Shown: positions 35,483 to 47,501 of the stretch, piece by piece
Numbering within the stretch: the first letter of the stretch is position 1
Layout of the letters: each line of letters begins with the position of its first letter
DNA from: Blakeslea trispora
Lineage: Eukaryota > Mucoromycota > Mucoromycetes > Mucorales > Choanephoraceae
DNA: 64,000 nucleotides
Assembly: GCA_025331445.1 (NCBI GenBank)
Contig: JAIWNE010000074.1
Location: 62,001 to 126,000 of the forward strand
Direction of reading: 5' to 3'
Program-made: the position numbers and the translations under genes
The notes under the pieces: model-generated
Seen by the model: the letters and a program-made list of their open reading frames with translations, nothing else
Databases searched by the model: none
Told to the model about the DNA's origin: nothing

Positions 35483-36675
35483 GCTTAATACATGTTTGCA
35501 ACAAAATGGTCATATAGAAGACAGTTTTGCATAGGACGACAAGATCCTATGCCTTGTACAAAGCTTTTTTTTTCAACTCTTTGCTCTAAAGAAACAAACG
35601 ATAATTCATGCGCAGAAAATAATGTTACTTTATAATACATTAATAAGAGAAATAAATTAGTTTTTTTTTTTAGCTAAAAGAAGGGTTTGAGGAGGCCAGT
35701 ATTGACATGCATGCTTTTGCTAGTACTAATACGTTTATCTCGCAACCTGACCTCAAGTACTTGAGAGGCAGTCCACTGAGGTGTATTTTGATATAAAGAC
35801 TAGCTAACATAGTTGGAGCTTGTTCTCTTCAAAGAGTTTTATCCGATTCCCAGACATTTATTGGTCTATATGAACTTGAGTTAGGACTATGTCAACATAA
35901 CAGCTCTTCTGACCCTTTTTATGTCGATTAAGCACAAGAGTTTCATAACAATTAGAATATAAATTTCTTTGTCCTAGTTGAGCTTCATTCTTTCCTAAGG
36001 CGCTTGTATCATTTTTATGTCCAACCTATATTTGATCAGAGATGACAGTACTCCATTGAGTTTTAACTCTTGAATGAATGTTAGTTATACTTGACAAGTC
36101 AACTCTATGTAGTCGGAACAATGCAGTTTGTTATGCAATTGAACGTCATTCATTCAATACTCATATACCTACAACTGCTATCTCCTTTTTGTATCATTAT
36201 GCATCTATTGAAAGTTTGCTCATTCCTTATCTGATACAATCAAATCTAATTGAAATTTCTTCCCTTCAAATAAACACAAACAAGACGTTATTCGTTTCTT
36301 TTTGAATATATTTATAAGATGTATGGTAGTAGCCTATGTACCTTATTGACTGTGTAAGTACACAGCAGTGTTTTCAAACATTTTGTCTTTGTAAAGACTT
36401 TTTAAATGACATGATGAGAAAAAAAGAGTATGACAAAGAACTGCAGAAAAACAAATAACCCGGAAACTCCATTCAGTTGGTGATAAAAAAAAAATAAAGG
36501 ATTATTATTGATTAACGGCTACCCAAGTACAATCTTATAACAGCTCAATCCGAGTTGGAAACATATACTTGTATTGTGCAAACTCTGACTATACAACATA
36601 ATCTGTTTCATTGTGATGTTCATGACAAGGAAAAACAAAGTTCTTTATTTATTTTTTATACTATTATTTAATTAT
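35483..36675. other. Intergenic between convergent genes
   Basis: Contains the 3' flanks of BRF1 and the aldolase gene. A perfect 14-bp palindrome CTCAAGTACTTGAG lies near 35752-35765. No gene supported. Confidence 0.55.
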
Positions 36676-38119
36676 TTACAATCTGTCGACATTGCCCAAG
36701 TCCTTGCAAGCTTGTTGGACTCTCTTAGTCATGTTCTTTTCAGCTTCACGGATGAAGACACGAGGATCATAATACTTCTTGTTGGGCTTGTTATCACCAT
36801 CAGGGTTACCAACTTGAGTTTGAAGATAGCCCTTCTTGCCTTCATAATAGTTTCTGAGGCCTTCCCAGTAAGCCCATTGTGTATCAGTATCAACATTCAT
36901 CTTAACAACACCATTACGAACAGCTTCGGCGATGTCGTCTTCAGTAGAACCTGAGCCACCATGGAAGACAAAGAAGACAGGCTTTTGATCGTCATTCTTG
37001 AGTTGTTCACGGACATATTCTTGATGCTTGCCCAAGAGTTCAGGGTGAAGTCTGACATTACCAGGAGCATAGACGCCATGAACATTACCAAAGCCAGCAG
37101 CAATAGAGAAAAGAGGGGTAACTTCCTTGAAGGCTCTGTAGATATCCCAGATATCTTCAGGTTGAGTGTAAAGAGCAGCGTTGTCTACACCAGAGTTGTC
37201 AACACCATCTTCTTCACCACCGGTAATACCGATTTCCATCTCAAGCCAACAGTCAATGGCGGCCATACGCTTAAGATACTTGAGACAGATTTCGATGTTT
37301 TCTTCTTTAGATTCTTCAGAAAGATCCAACATGTGAGAAGAGAAGAGAGGTTCACCGTGTGCCTTGTAGTATTGCTCATCGGCAGCAAGCATACCTAAAA
37401 TATTATGAGATGAGCCAATGAAATTCTTTGTTTAGAGCACTCCATAAAGATAACTTACCATCGAACCAAGGCAAAAGCTTCTTGGCACAGTGATCGGAGT
37501 GGACAACAACGGGAATACCGTATGCCTTAGCAACAGCACGAACATACTACAGAATGGCATAGAGATGGCATGAGCTTATCAAATCAAGCGCGCTTTTTCT
37601 TTGTCTTTCTTTCTTACCTGAGCACCAGCAACAGCACCCATGATAGAGGCCTCTTGGTTCTTGTTATCTAAGCCCTTACCGGCAAAGTAAGCAGCACCAC
37701 CTTGAGAGAATTGGATGATGATAGGAGACTTGATATCACGAGCAGCTTCAAGGGCAGCATTTACAGTACTAGAACAAAAAGGTTTAGCCTAATGCACTTT
37801 GGGCGTATACTTTGAGGATCCGCAGATGAGTCTGGAATCAATAAATGCGGGGTAAACATGTCGTGTATTTATTGTTTATACACGCACATGATTTACTCGG
37901 CGCATTGGAAAAAAAACAGAGAGAGGAAGATGGCTTACCTTGTAGAGGTACAGTTAATGGCAGGAATAGCGAACTGATGTTCACGAGCTATTGAAGTTGT
38001 TTTGTGAGCACAAGAAGATAAATCAAATATTTTTCATTGTAGCAAGTACCATATTCAAAAAGCTTCAAGAGGTTTTTGCCTGAAACAACACCTGCAGGAA
38101 CAATATCAAGAAGACCCAT
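36676..38119 (-). CDS. FBA1: Fructose-bisphosphate aldolase, class II
   Basis: Five exons (complement): 38050-38119, 37939-37987, 37618-37768, 37459-37546, 36676-37394; 358 residues, as in yeast Fba1 (359). It cleaves fructose 1,6-bisphosphate to dihydroxyacetone phosphate and glyceraldehyde 3-phosphate in the cytosol, with a zinc ion. Visible motifs: GVVSGKNLLKLFEYA, AIPAINCTSTSTVNAALEAA, GGAAYFAGKG, zinc-binding VVHSDHCAKKLLPW, the metal-ligand stretch EMEIGITGGEEDGV, FGNVHGVY, and the phosphate-binding GGSGSTEDDI with NVDTDTQWAYW. Class II (metal) rather than class I (Schiff base) is the normal fungal form. Codon use is strongly biased, consistent with high expression. All active-site blocks are intact. 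Confidence 0.97.
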
Positions 38120-38751
38120 TTTTTTTAAGTAAATTTAAGATAAATTGACAAAGAGAAACAAAAGAAAAAAAAAAGAAGAAGAAAGAGGTTTCGATCCATT
38201 CGTCCCTTTATATCTCTTAACATGATGTAAACTGTTTGTGTCTGCATGATTAGCCTCCGATCCTATCCTGGGAAAAGCAACTTTCAGGTTCATTCAAAGT
38301 GATCCGAACGCTTCCGTCTTAACTCATGAAAATTCTAAAAGAATTAGGAAAATCACGTAAAAAAAAAACTCCTTTTATTCCGCGCCAAACGTAAAGTACA
38401 AGTCATTACCCCAACTGCATCTTTAGACTATCATACCAAAAGAAAAGAGCAGTTTATTATTTTCATTTATGTTTCAAGAGTAAAAAAGCATAGCTTTGTT
38501 TGTAAATGGATCTTCGCTTTAATATACTCGGACAGAATAAATGTAATTCCAATGGCCTCCTTTCTCTTGTTTTCTCTCTTTCTATACGGAAAGAGGGAAA
38601 TATAGAAAATGAAGGCTGCCCGCACCTGTTAAAGCGTTTCTTTTCATATGAAAAGATATATAAAAAGAAAGACGAAAACAAGAAAAATTACACACACAAA
38701 AAAAAATAGCAAAAAAGCAGTGACGTGTTAAAAATCCAACAGAGATATAAT
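38120..38751. other. Intergenic, FBA1 promoter and LSM6 3' flank
   Basis: About 630 bp upstream of the aldolase start. Purine-rich run near 38160-38185. The two overlapping ORFs near 38460-38710 have no motif and are treated as chance. Confidence 0.5.
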
Positions 38752-39116
38752 TTATGATTTGTCTGCACTAATATATAAGACTGACAAAAGGAGCTCAGTA
38801 TGCTTCAATGAGTCAGTAAAATACGAAGTCGCTCTTACCATTGTTTCCTCTGATGAAGGTGTCGCCATAAGTGTTCTTTAATCTTCCGTCAACATATTCT
38901 TTAGTGTTTTCCAAGGCAATGTTCATATAACCATCTAAACAAGCCAATGTACCTATAGTGCTTTTAGTGATTAGATCTCATGAGATGGCTATTTACACAG
39001 GCTGTCAATCGCATACCCCTATAGTCAATACCAGAGTTCAACTTGACTTGAACCGTCTGACCTAATACTGTGCTTAAGAAGTCTGTAGGGGATCTAGAGC
39101 TAGATTGGTTTTCCAT
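38752..39116 (-). CDS. LSM6: U6 snRNA-associated Sm-like protein Lsm6
   Basis: Three exons (complement): 39017-39116, 38839-38952, 38752-38780; 80 residues, the usual size. Sm1 motif: TDFLSTVLGQTVQVKLNSGI then DYRGTLACLDGYMNIALENT; Sm2 motif: TYGDTFIRGNNVLYISADKS at the C-terminus. Lsm6 is part of the Lsm1-7 ring in mRNA decay and the Lsm2-8 ring that binds the U6 snRNA 3' end. The last coding exon is only 29 nt and supplies VLYISADKS; missing it would leave the Sm2 strand incomplete. Start is the ATG giving MENQSSS; there is no competing one. Confidence 0.95.
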
Positions 39117-40607
39117 GCTATACAGTTTTGAGAAAAAAGAAAAAAAAATTCGCTTGTTCAAAATAGGTGTTGAATAAAAGACCCAGAATACTACTGTTTG
39201 AAATGATAGCATGAATCAAAAGCTATCATTCCTTTTTTTTTTTGCTACTTTCAATGACTGTTTGTCTTCGAGTAAGATGCAGATCTTTTCATGCGTTTAT
39301 TGAGCACAGATTGTGCGTGTACTCAGGATTAAGAACTCTCGAGCAGGGCATTAAAGTGAGTATGGATAACGTAGGACAAACGGTTTTACTATGTCAGTTG
39401 TCGAGTTGCTTCTTTAATTTGTGTCTCTAAGCTATTGGAAACTTGAGAGTATCAGTAAATACACGACATTAATGTATCAAGGCAGTGCTAATACTCGGTC
39501 TTCTTACTTTCAGTGCTCTAATGTCAGCACGCTTTTTCTTGAATTGATATTGCATGAAACTCTGAAATTGTCGTATTCTTAGTGCACAAACAAGCTTGTC
39601 ACCTGTTCGATTAATGTTTTTTTTTTAATATCTCGAACTAACTCGAGTAAAGATTATTACCGATCAAAAACTTTCATATATGCACACTACCTGTATTTGC
39701 AATACAGGTATGTAGTGTAAATGAAGGCTGCATCAGTAAAGCAACGATAATGCTGACTATGAACAAATGTCAAAGCTAATTCCTACCTAGAAAGTGTTTT
39801 GTATAAGTGAAAGCCTACCAGTAAAGAGAGGTGAACGTAGATATAGATGCTATTGCTGCAAGGTATAAACGCACTCAAAAGAAAAAGTGAATCTATGATT
39901 GGACATGCAAGTGATACCATCATCCAAGAACTATATCTACTAAATTCAGAATGAAAACTCACTAAACCTTATGTAGAATGTTTATGATAAGCGTTTAGAG
40001 AAAGAGTCTTCAGACTATTCATATTCTTTATTCTCTTACTTGCTTTGCACTGGACTTTTCATTTATCTATTCTTTCTTTCTTTCATAACTTTCTTCTCTC
40101 TTTAAATTAGCCTCTTTTAAAGTTTCCTTAATTCCTCTCAGTATTCTTTAGTTTTCATACTTTTAGTATAAACTGTTTTCAAATGCAAACCAAATATTTC
40201 CCGAAGAAGTTGTTACTGCTAGCTATATTCTTTAGTAATTCGTTCGTTTAGTCGCAGATACAGACTGCTCAGCTTTGCTTTACACCCTCTATTTGTTTAT
40301 GTACCTACAAGATGACGTTTGTTTTGTTACACTAAACTAAAGCACTGTTAACATGATCGCTGTATACTTAGAAAAAGAAAACAATTCTTAAATATTTTAT
40401 TTAAACAAGACATTCCAGCGGTTAAAGAAATTGCTTGAGAGTGTGTATAATTTTTTATTTAATGTATCTATGATTTGACAACACAATTAACTGTTATAAA
40501 TAGTAAATTAAAAAAGTGAAAAGAAATGTAGGTTAACTACGGCATGTTGAAGCGTCTCTTTTTTTGAATGTTGGAATGTATGGGTTGAGTACTGCATATG
40601 CTTTTTT
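39117..40607. other. Intergenic, with one hairpin
   Basis: About 1.5 kb between two minus-strand genes: LSM6 promoter side on the left, 3' flank of the wall protein gene on the right. Apart from the inverted repeat at 39683-39718 I see nothing specific. Confidence 0.5.
39683..39718. repeat. Inverted repeat / hairpin
   Basis: Left arm ACACTACCTGTATT and right arm AATACAGGTATGTAGTGT pair around a short TGC loop; the right arm has four extra bases (a bulge) in the middle. It lies in unannotated DNA upstream of LSM6. Confidence 0.7.
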
Positions 40608-42244
40608 TTAAAGAAGCATGTAAGCAACAAAACCAGCAGCAGTAGCAACGAAAGCACCACCAACACGGACATTTGTAGCACCACTGCTGGCTCTACTGGA
40701 AGCAGCAGCACTTGTAGCGGAGGAGATAGCACTGCTGACTCTTGAAGCAAGAGAAGATGTGGCAGCAGCGCTTGAGCTTGAAGATGATACTGACGATGAT
40801 GCAGAGAGAACGCTAGAGATTCTGCTAGAGATAGAAGAGACTTGAGCAGCACCTAATTCGGCAGAGAAAGCATTGGCATGGATGGCTTGAACACCAAAAT
40901 CTTTCTTGGGATCTTCTTTAGAAGGTGCACTAACGTCAGCTTTACTTTGCTTCTTCTCTTCTTCCTTCTTGCTTTCTTCCTTCTTGCTTTCTTCCTTCTT
41001 GCTTTCTTCCTTCTTGCTTTCGTCCTTTTCGTTTTCCTTCTTGTCACCGTCCTTGCTGCCGTCCTTTTCGCCATCCTTGTTACCGTCTTTGTCGCCATCC
41101 TTGTCACCTTCCTTGTCACCGTCTTTGTCACCATCCTTGTCGCCATCCTTGTCACCATCCTTGTCACCGTCCTTGTCACCTTCCTTCTCGCCATCCTTGT
41201 CACCGTCCTTGTCACCATCCTTGTCATGGTGCTTGTGGTGGTGTTCTTCATCCTTATCATCATCCTTCTTGTCACCATCCTTGTCGTCATCCTTCTTGTC
41301 ATCCTTGTCATCCTTGTCATGGTGCTTGTGATGATGTTCTTCATCCTTATCATCATCCTTATCATCATCCTTGTCTTCATCCTTGTCTTCATCCTTGTCT
41401 TCATGGTCATCGTGATCATGGTGATCATGGTGCTTGTGGTGGTGCTCGTCATCATCGCTTTCGTCATCCTCATCATCTTCGTGGTGGCCGTGGTGACGAT
41501 GCTTACGGTGAACATGGTGCTTAGGTTGACCTCTGTGAATTTGGTAAACGTTGTGGCCATCTAAACGGTTGAAGGAATCATGACCAATACGTTCCTTTTC
41601 AACACCAAAGGAACCACGGTGACCCTCTTTGTTGTAAGAGTCCTTGTCACCGAGGTGAATTTCTCGGTAGTTGCCATCACGGAGGTGAGCTTCTTCATAG
41701 TACTTATCGCCATAACGACGACTTCCGTGACCATAGTTTTCTTTGTTGAACTTTAAGATGTTGTCAAAAACAGCGCTTCCTTTACGGAAACCATCCTTGT
41801 GTGAATCGTGTTCTTCTTCGAAACCTTGTTGCTTGAAAACAGCTTCTTCACTAACAGGGGCATCCTAATTAAACATTAAATGGAAGCAGAAGTTTATAAG
41901 TACTCTGACAATATCTTCAACTTTAGTGTATGTTCTTACAGTAGCGGCAGGAGCAGCTTCACGCATGCTGGTGACGGTAGTCAAGAGGATGACAGGTGGC
42001 TTGTTTTGAATTTCAACATTGTCGACAAAAATAGGGAAAGCAGCATCATTAGCACCTTCAGCAGCTATATTTTATATGTTGTGGTTGTTGTTTTTATTGT
42101 TGTTGTTATTAATGTTGAGATGAAAGTATAAAAATGTGTTGAGAAAAATAATGAGTATAGACTGATAATCATATAGATCCAAAAAATCTTACCAGCAACA
42201 GACACAAGAGCGGCAGTAACAGCTAAGAGAGAGAGAGATTTCAT
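40608..42244 (-). CDS. Secreted His/Asp/Lys-rich, probably GPI-anchored cell-surface protein
   Basis: Three exons (complement): 42193-42244, 41940-42064, 40608-41864; 477 residues. It starts with a signal peptide (MKSLSLLAVTAALVSVA) and ends with a Ser/Ala-rich spacer, small residues and a hydrophobic tail (GGAFVATAAGFVAYMLL), the pattern of a GPI signal. The middle is extremely polar: a His-rich segment (HHVHRKHRHHGHHEDDEDDE), then Asp/Lys arrays containing two near-identical HHHKHHDKD blocks, a long series of KDGD units, and finally KKEES units. No catalytic domain is seen. The composition suggests metal or cation binding or a brush-like wall component; this is inference. The triplet-repetitive DNA keeps several other frames open, and those are shadows. 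I know no named family for it. Confidence 0.82.
40968..41445 (-). repeat. Coding tandem repeats (KDGD, KKEES, HHHKHHDKD)
   Basis: Imperfect 12-bp and 15-bp units inside the third exon of the surface protein gene. A longer unit giving DDDKDEEHHHKHHDKD occurs twice, near 41221-41274 and 41311-41362. Such in-phase arrays change length easily by slippage. Confidence 0.85.
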
Positions 42245-44370
42245 TTTCTTACGAAGTGAGAAAGTACTTTGTATGAATTTACTAAGTAGATTGCGACAGT
42301 AAAAGCCTTAGCTAGCTCTTTTATATGCTTTAATATTTGATATTTTCCCGAAATTCTAAGTGAAGCCAGTTCTAAAAACAATAATCATAACAACAATCAT
42401 CGGAAGAATTGGTTGAGAGCTGTAGCTTTTTTTTTATTTTTATTTTTGTTATATATATACACACATATATATTCAGATACAATAGTAGCCTATTCCCCGC
42501 TTTAGTCTTCAAAGTACAGCACTATCCTTTTGACTGTTGAGCAAATTTTCCGGATTGTAGGGAGTCAAGTTTATTCGGACATACAAGTAGTTTTGTATGA
42601 ATACTCAATATGATCTCAAAAACAGAACATCAAAATAGTCAATCAATGGAAAGTAAGATATGCATACATATGAATGTGTAATACAAGTTCTTTTCAGCTG
42701 CAATAAAGCATATATCTATTCTTTCGAGTCTTGTTGTCTATTCAGGGCTGATGAATCAAAATCTGGAATATCCAAAGTGTGATCACTGTTTGTGTTTTAG
42801 TAAATGATAGTTGCAAGCTAACTTGTATATTTGTTATTCTTAAGTTTGATCCTACAGCACACACAATCAGTTTCTAGACTTACACATGTTGATGTAGGTT
42901 GATCCATCATACAAAGAAAAAAAAACTCACTAGATGCTTTCACAATTCCTGTCTTTTCAAATTTAGGCACCCATTCTTCGATTCCTTGTTACTTCATACT
43001 GAATACGTAATAGAACACTTACTGCTCGAAAAAGTCAAAGTTGACTTCTTTCTGCTCTCTCCTTTCTTTTTTTTCACTCATTTATTCACTCTTTTATCAG
43101 TATCATCGGGTAATTTCGAATACATTGCTTACATACATGTCATGAATATTTACATATGTATTCATTGCCCGCTTTGATGTCCATAATCATAACATAAGCA
43201 TAGGATGAGACAGCCAACCTTTTGCGTGAGACATATGAATTTGTTCTTTTAAAGTAAACAATGATCAGCAACTAGCGTACAAATAAACATTTCATAACTA
43301 GATATATTTGTTAATTTAGAAAATGAAAAGTATGATTTTGAGCTGATACTACTATTCTTTTTTTTTGTTCTCAGAAAAAAGTTTGTAAATACAAATAGAA
43401 GATGAAGTTTATTGAGATTTCAACGTCTGTATAAGAGCCACCCTCAATTTGTCAGGTTATGACACCGCACTGCTCGTTGAATGGCTACTTGTATATAAAA
43501 TGGAAGCAAAGTTCTTCCGCCCAATCCAAAGAAGCAAAACATCGTGCATGAGTTCTAATGCGGAGATAATTTCCCAACTTTCCTTTCAAGTACAAGATCA
43601 TACAAACCAAAAATGAATGCTTTCCAAGTCAAACAAAATTACCTTCTTTTTGTAACAGGATTAGAGAGTTAGACAGTCTGTTTTTGTTTATTGGACTTAT
43701 TGAGTCATTGCTTATCTGCTATATTGAGAATCAATGGAAGCGGAAAGTCTCAAAAACAATAAAATGAAACAAAACGTGTTTCTTTGACTTGAACGAGATG
43801 ATACGATTAGGAGAAGTACAAAAAAGAAATGGACTGATCAACTGCATTCTTCTGGTTACATTGATTTCCTTTTTGTGCCAATCGTATTATATCAAATAGT
43901 CTCAAAACATAAAGTTGAGACACCACTCATGAGTTGCAGAAATTGACAAATAGACATCTAGTTATTTTCAGAAATATTGAGATGTTTCTCATAAAAATAA
44001 GCATAATCGATTTATTGTGGCGATACAATATTTCCCCATTTGAAAATCTTTAATCTAAATAAAGATCTGCAACACAAACCGAAACTATTACATAGGACAG
44101 TCTTGATATACTATAAAAAGAAACAAGCTTTGAAACCAATGTTTCCAGTCTCAATTAGTCACTTTACCGAGAACATTGGCCAAATTTTCAAAGACCAAAT
44201 GATTAGACCTTTGAAAACCATTTGGTCACTATTTTGAAGTTTTTGCTTGTCGCGATGGATCACGAAGCGGTTTTTCTTACCATGAAGATAGAAAGGGGGG
44301 AGTTCTTGATGACAAACGAAATGAGTCAACTGTATATGACAAAGCCTCTTCATTTCGTTTAAAATCAATA
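42245..44370. other. Gene-poor intergenic region
   Basis: About 2.1 kb: surface-protein promoter at the left, then AT-rich DNA with no supported gene. Interleaved short inverted repeats (TTTTCAAAG / CTTTGAAAA and ACCAAATG / CATTTGGT) lie at 44185-44226, just upstream of the transposase remnant, and may mark its edge. Confidence 0.5.
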
Positions 44371-45463
44371 ATGGATCTTAAGAAGCTAATTAAGAATGAC
44401 TTTGACTTTGTACCTATGGTTGAGGAGACTGATGTAGACATGGCTGAGATCAAGCTCGCGAACGAAAGGAAAACTGAATGCAACAAGTACTTAGCCAGAG
44501 ACCGAGAAAACTGTTTCTATTTCTCAAAAGAGAAGGGCTTAAAGCCTAAAGAAGCCGCTGCAGCTACCAACGTAAACTACCATGCTGCACAAAAATGGAA
44601 AAAGCAGCTAGAGGACAATCCTGATGAGTTTACGCCTGAAAAAAAAAGACCAACCTATGGCCAAATCACCCTAAAAGTAAGTTAGATGATAGACACAAAG
44701 AGCATATGATCAGCTTCTTTGACCGAAATCCAATTGCAACAATTGTTGAAGCAGTTGGAGAGCTTTGAGAGACTGTACATAAAGAAGTCTAGATCAGCCG
44801 AGTTCATGAAAGACGAGTGCAACATTTCAGTAAAAAGGGTCTCTCGTTAGCCTGCAGCTAGAAACAGCAGTGCTCAACTTGAGAAAAGGGCTCTTCGGGT
44901 AGAAGAATGAACACAAAAAGGAATGGACTATTTGAAGAACAGTGTGTTTTTGTATGAATCAGAGTTAGGCATCAGCATGTCCCGCGGAAGAGCCTGGTCT
45001 GTGCGTGACAAGCTGGCTATTGCTGAAACCAAATCGGCAAAAGCTATTTAGAACACTGTACTGGGAGCTGTTTCGTCGTATGATGTTGCAAATGTAGCTT
45101 TGAGGGAGCCAGGCAACGTGAAGAGAAGAAAAGTGATGGGCGCAACTAAGCGCAAGTCACTAGGAGATAGGTTGTCTATCCATAAGGGAACTGCCGGCTC
45201 TCATTACTTGCGATACAATGAATATAATGGACAACTTTCCAGAGATGAAGGGATTCTACATTGTGATGGATAGTACTCCCATACATGTCCCTTCGGCCGC
45301 TGATCCTTCGATTATTAAGTGGGGTTATGTTCCAGTTTATCTTCCGCCACATTGTCCTAAACTGAATCCCATCGAGCAGTTTTGGTCGATTATCAAGTCG
45401 AAAGTAAAGCGCCATCCTTTAAAAGATACTGAATCTTTGACATTTAGAAGGAGATTACAATAG
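44371..45463 (+). pseudogene. Decayed DDE transposase, Tc1/mariner superfamily
   Basis: An intact N-terminal segment (MDLKKLIKNDFDFVPM ... AAAATNVNYHAAQKWKKQLE) carries a helix-turn-helix-like DNA-binding part. After 44685 the frame is broken repeatedly by stops and shifts, but homologous patches remain in three frames: FFDRNPIATIVEAVGEL, FLYESELGISMSRGRAWSVR, LREPGNVKRRKVMGATKRKS, and at 45218-45463 the DDE_3-type end with FYIVMDSTPIHVP (second Asp) and LPPHCPKLNPIEQFWSIIKS (third acid, Glu). The layout fits transposases I know to be common in Mucorales genomes. It cannot encode an active protein. I could not define terminal inverted repeats or a target duplication. Confidence 0.82.
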
Positions 45464-46059
45464 GCATGCTGCTCTGGCGTGCCTTTTTTTTCACCCTCTT
45501 TTAAAAAGAGTATGGCTCCCCAAACACTATGTTTTTGAGTTGTAGGTATTGATTTACCTTGTCATGAACCAGAGCTATCAATTTGTAGTACTTGATTCGT
45601 TTTCCTCGATACAATTCCTATACCTCGCTGCTAAAAAGAGAGAATGGTTTTAATACAATATGTAGATTCCAATTAGTTTGTCAGGGATCCCACTCGTTTG
45701 TTTATGAAGCAAAGAATACATTTATGTTTCAAATGAGAGCAGTAAAAAAAAAGAGTTTAGAGAAATTAAACAACTTTAAAGACAATAGCTGATGGTTGTT
45801 AATTGACAATCCATAGTTTTGTTTGCTTGATCGAATTACCTATCTGAATGACAAGTGATATTTTCAGAAGGCTCTTTATGTATTGCTTCTGTTTAAATAT
45901 TTCATAGCCATAGTTCGAACTACATTGATTGTGGGCTAAATAGGCTAAATTGAGCTTCTTATGCTTAGTGTAGCTCAGTGGTTACTGTTAGATGTTGAAG
46001 TAAATAAAGGCAAATACTTTCTACCTATTGTACACAATGTATCATTGTGTGGAGAAAAT
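45464..46059. other. Intergenic between two transposon remnants
   Basis: No gene. A tRNA D-arm-like word (TAGCTCAGTGGTTA) at about 45970-45983 lacks a matching T-arm downstream, so it is not called as a tRNA. Confidence 0.45.
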
Positions 46060-46903
46060 AGGAAGAAGCACACAGAAATCATCCGCACTATACATTACAA
46101 TTTCAATCGGGTTGAGGTCTAGACTCTGTGATGGCCATCTGTCAAAGGTATTGGTCATAGTCTTCATCTTAAACCACCCGGAGTATGCTCGTATATGGCA
46201 GGGAGTATTGTCTACCTACAGTATACAATCAATGTTGATCTTCTTGGGCTCTTTCTCAATCCAAGGAAGATAGTAATCAACCAAACATTGAACATATAAT
46301 TCTTGATCAATTGATCCATGTTGTTACAACTAAAGGGCCAATACCATTTGCATGAAAGCATCTACGCACCATCACAGAACCCAAACCAAATTTGTGGGTA
46401 ACCTTAACGTGCCTCTACTAGTACCTTTCTCTATCCTTCTCGATTACTCTAGTACCAACATTAGCACTCTTTAGGGTGAACTTGGCCTCATCGGACCAAA
46501 CTACCTTATCCCAGTCAGCTTTTGTCCAGTTTAGCCTTTCTTTGACCCAAGTTAAATGCAATTGTTTATACGTCTGCTTCACAGCAGGCTTTTTTTGTCG
46601 TTACTCGCGATTTGAGCTTCATAAGGGTCAATGCTACTCGAAAAGCGGACTAAGAGACCTTCTTGCCAGCACCCAAAAATCGACGATGCTGAGCCCTAAT
46701 TGACTCAGTAGGTCTCCGACGAACGCTTTGAATAGCCACGTTCAAATCAGTTTGAGAAAGAAGCCTTTTTCTTATAGTTGAAGTTTGGGAAGAGTAGTTT
46801 GCATTTTCTGAAGTCTTTTATAAGCTGATCGTACAGTTGATTCAGGGAGGTCGAGATCTCTTGAATTGTGTTTGATTTTTAAAACCCTTGGTCCTTCTTC
46901 CAT
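46060..46903 (-). pseudogene. Decayed Tc1-like transposase (second, different element)
   Basis: On the minus strand from an ATG at 46903, MEEGPRVLKIKHNSRDLDLP and ESTVRSAYKRLQKMQTTLP give the N-terminal helix-turn-helix region. Further down, with frame breaks and stops between, come WDKVVWSDEAKFTL (first catalytic Asp), VDNTPCHIRAYSG (second Asp) and RWPSQSLDLNPIEI, the hallmark WPSQSPDLNPIE block of Tc1 elements. At least one in-frame stop lies directly before VDNTPCHIR. It is clearly a different lineage from the 44.4-45.5 kb element. Terminal repeats not recognised; end points approximate. Confidence 0.82.
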
Positions 46904-46906
46904 TTT

Positions 46907-47293
46907 GTGTCACTCTTGACTCGCATCGAATGCCAGACTTTGCAATCAGACTATATAGCCCATTTACTAAAAATGAGAACATACAAACCAAACTGTAATT
47001 TTCAATATATATGTGAGCTTTATACACAAAAGTATCCAGACATAGACGTAGATATGGATTGGCTTGGTTTGATTGATTCGCTAAATGAAGCTAAATACAA
47101 TGTCGAAGCGAGTAAGGTTAGGCAGAGAGAACTTGATCGAAAAAGAGGTATTAGAAATATTTTTTTTTTGCTGCAACTTTTTTGTGCAGAGATTTACATG
47201 GTTAAGAAGCCATCCATATTGCATTTTTATCATTTGATAGCTACGAACGCAAAGTATTGTTGTTGGCTACTGCTTGATCTATTCGCATTATAG
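46907..47293 (+). other. Unrecognised open frame beside the Tc1 remnant
   Basis: An open frame of about 128 codons, with an ATG at 46973, contains a plausible acidic-amphipathic stretch (YTQKYPDIDVDMDWLGLIDS). A possible short intron (donor GTATTAG at about 47150, acceptor TTTTGTGCAG) could join its halves. No family is recognised and it abuts the 5' end of a dead transposon, so it may be transposon DNA or chance. Confidence 0.2.
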
Positions 47294-47501
47294 TCTTGAG
47301 TCTGTCCTCATTTGAGCCGCAGAAATCGATACTGATGAAACTATAGCAACTGCCCTCAAAAACTATTAAATTGAAGAAAAGAAAAAGAAATATAAGTAAA
47401 CACGTAATGAAAAAAAAAAAAATTTAGGTACAATGTATATTTTCTTTTTTATTAATTATAAATGTTATTAATCTAGAAAAGGGCACCAAGTGCCCCCTTC
47501 T

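Noticed and set aside
40853..41564. Long ORFs in three other frames across the repeat gene (235, 228 and 141 codons), some looking like membrane proteins
   Set aside because: They arise because 12-15 bp in-phase repeats keep all frames open. Only the frame with signal peptide, introns and GPI-like tail makes sense.
45965..46020. D-arm-like word TAGCTCAGTGGTTA suggesting a tRNA or tRNA-derived SINE
   Set aside because: No B-box or T-arm follows within tRNA distance and there is no acceptor pairing.
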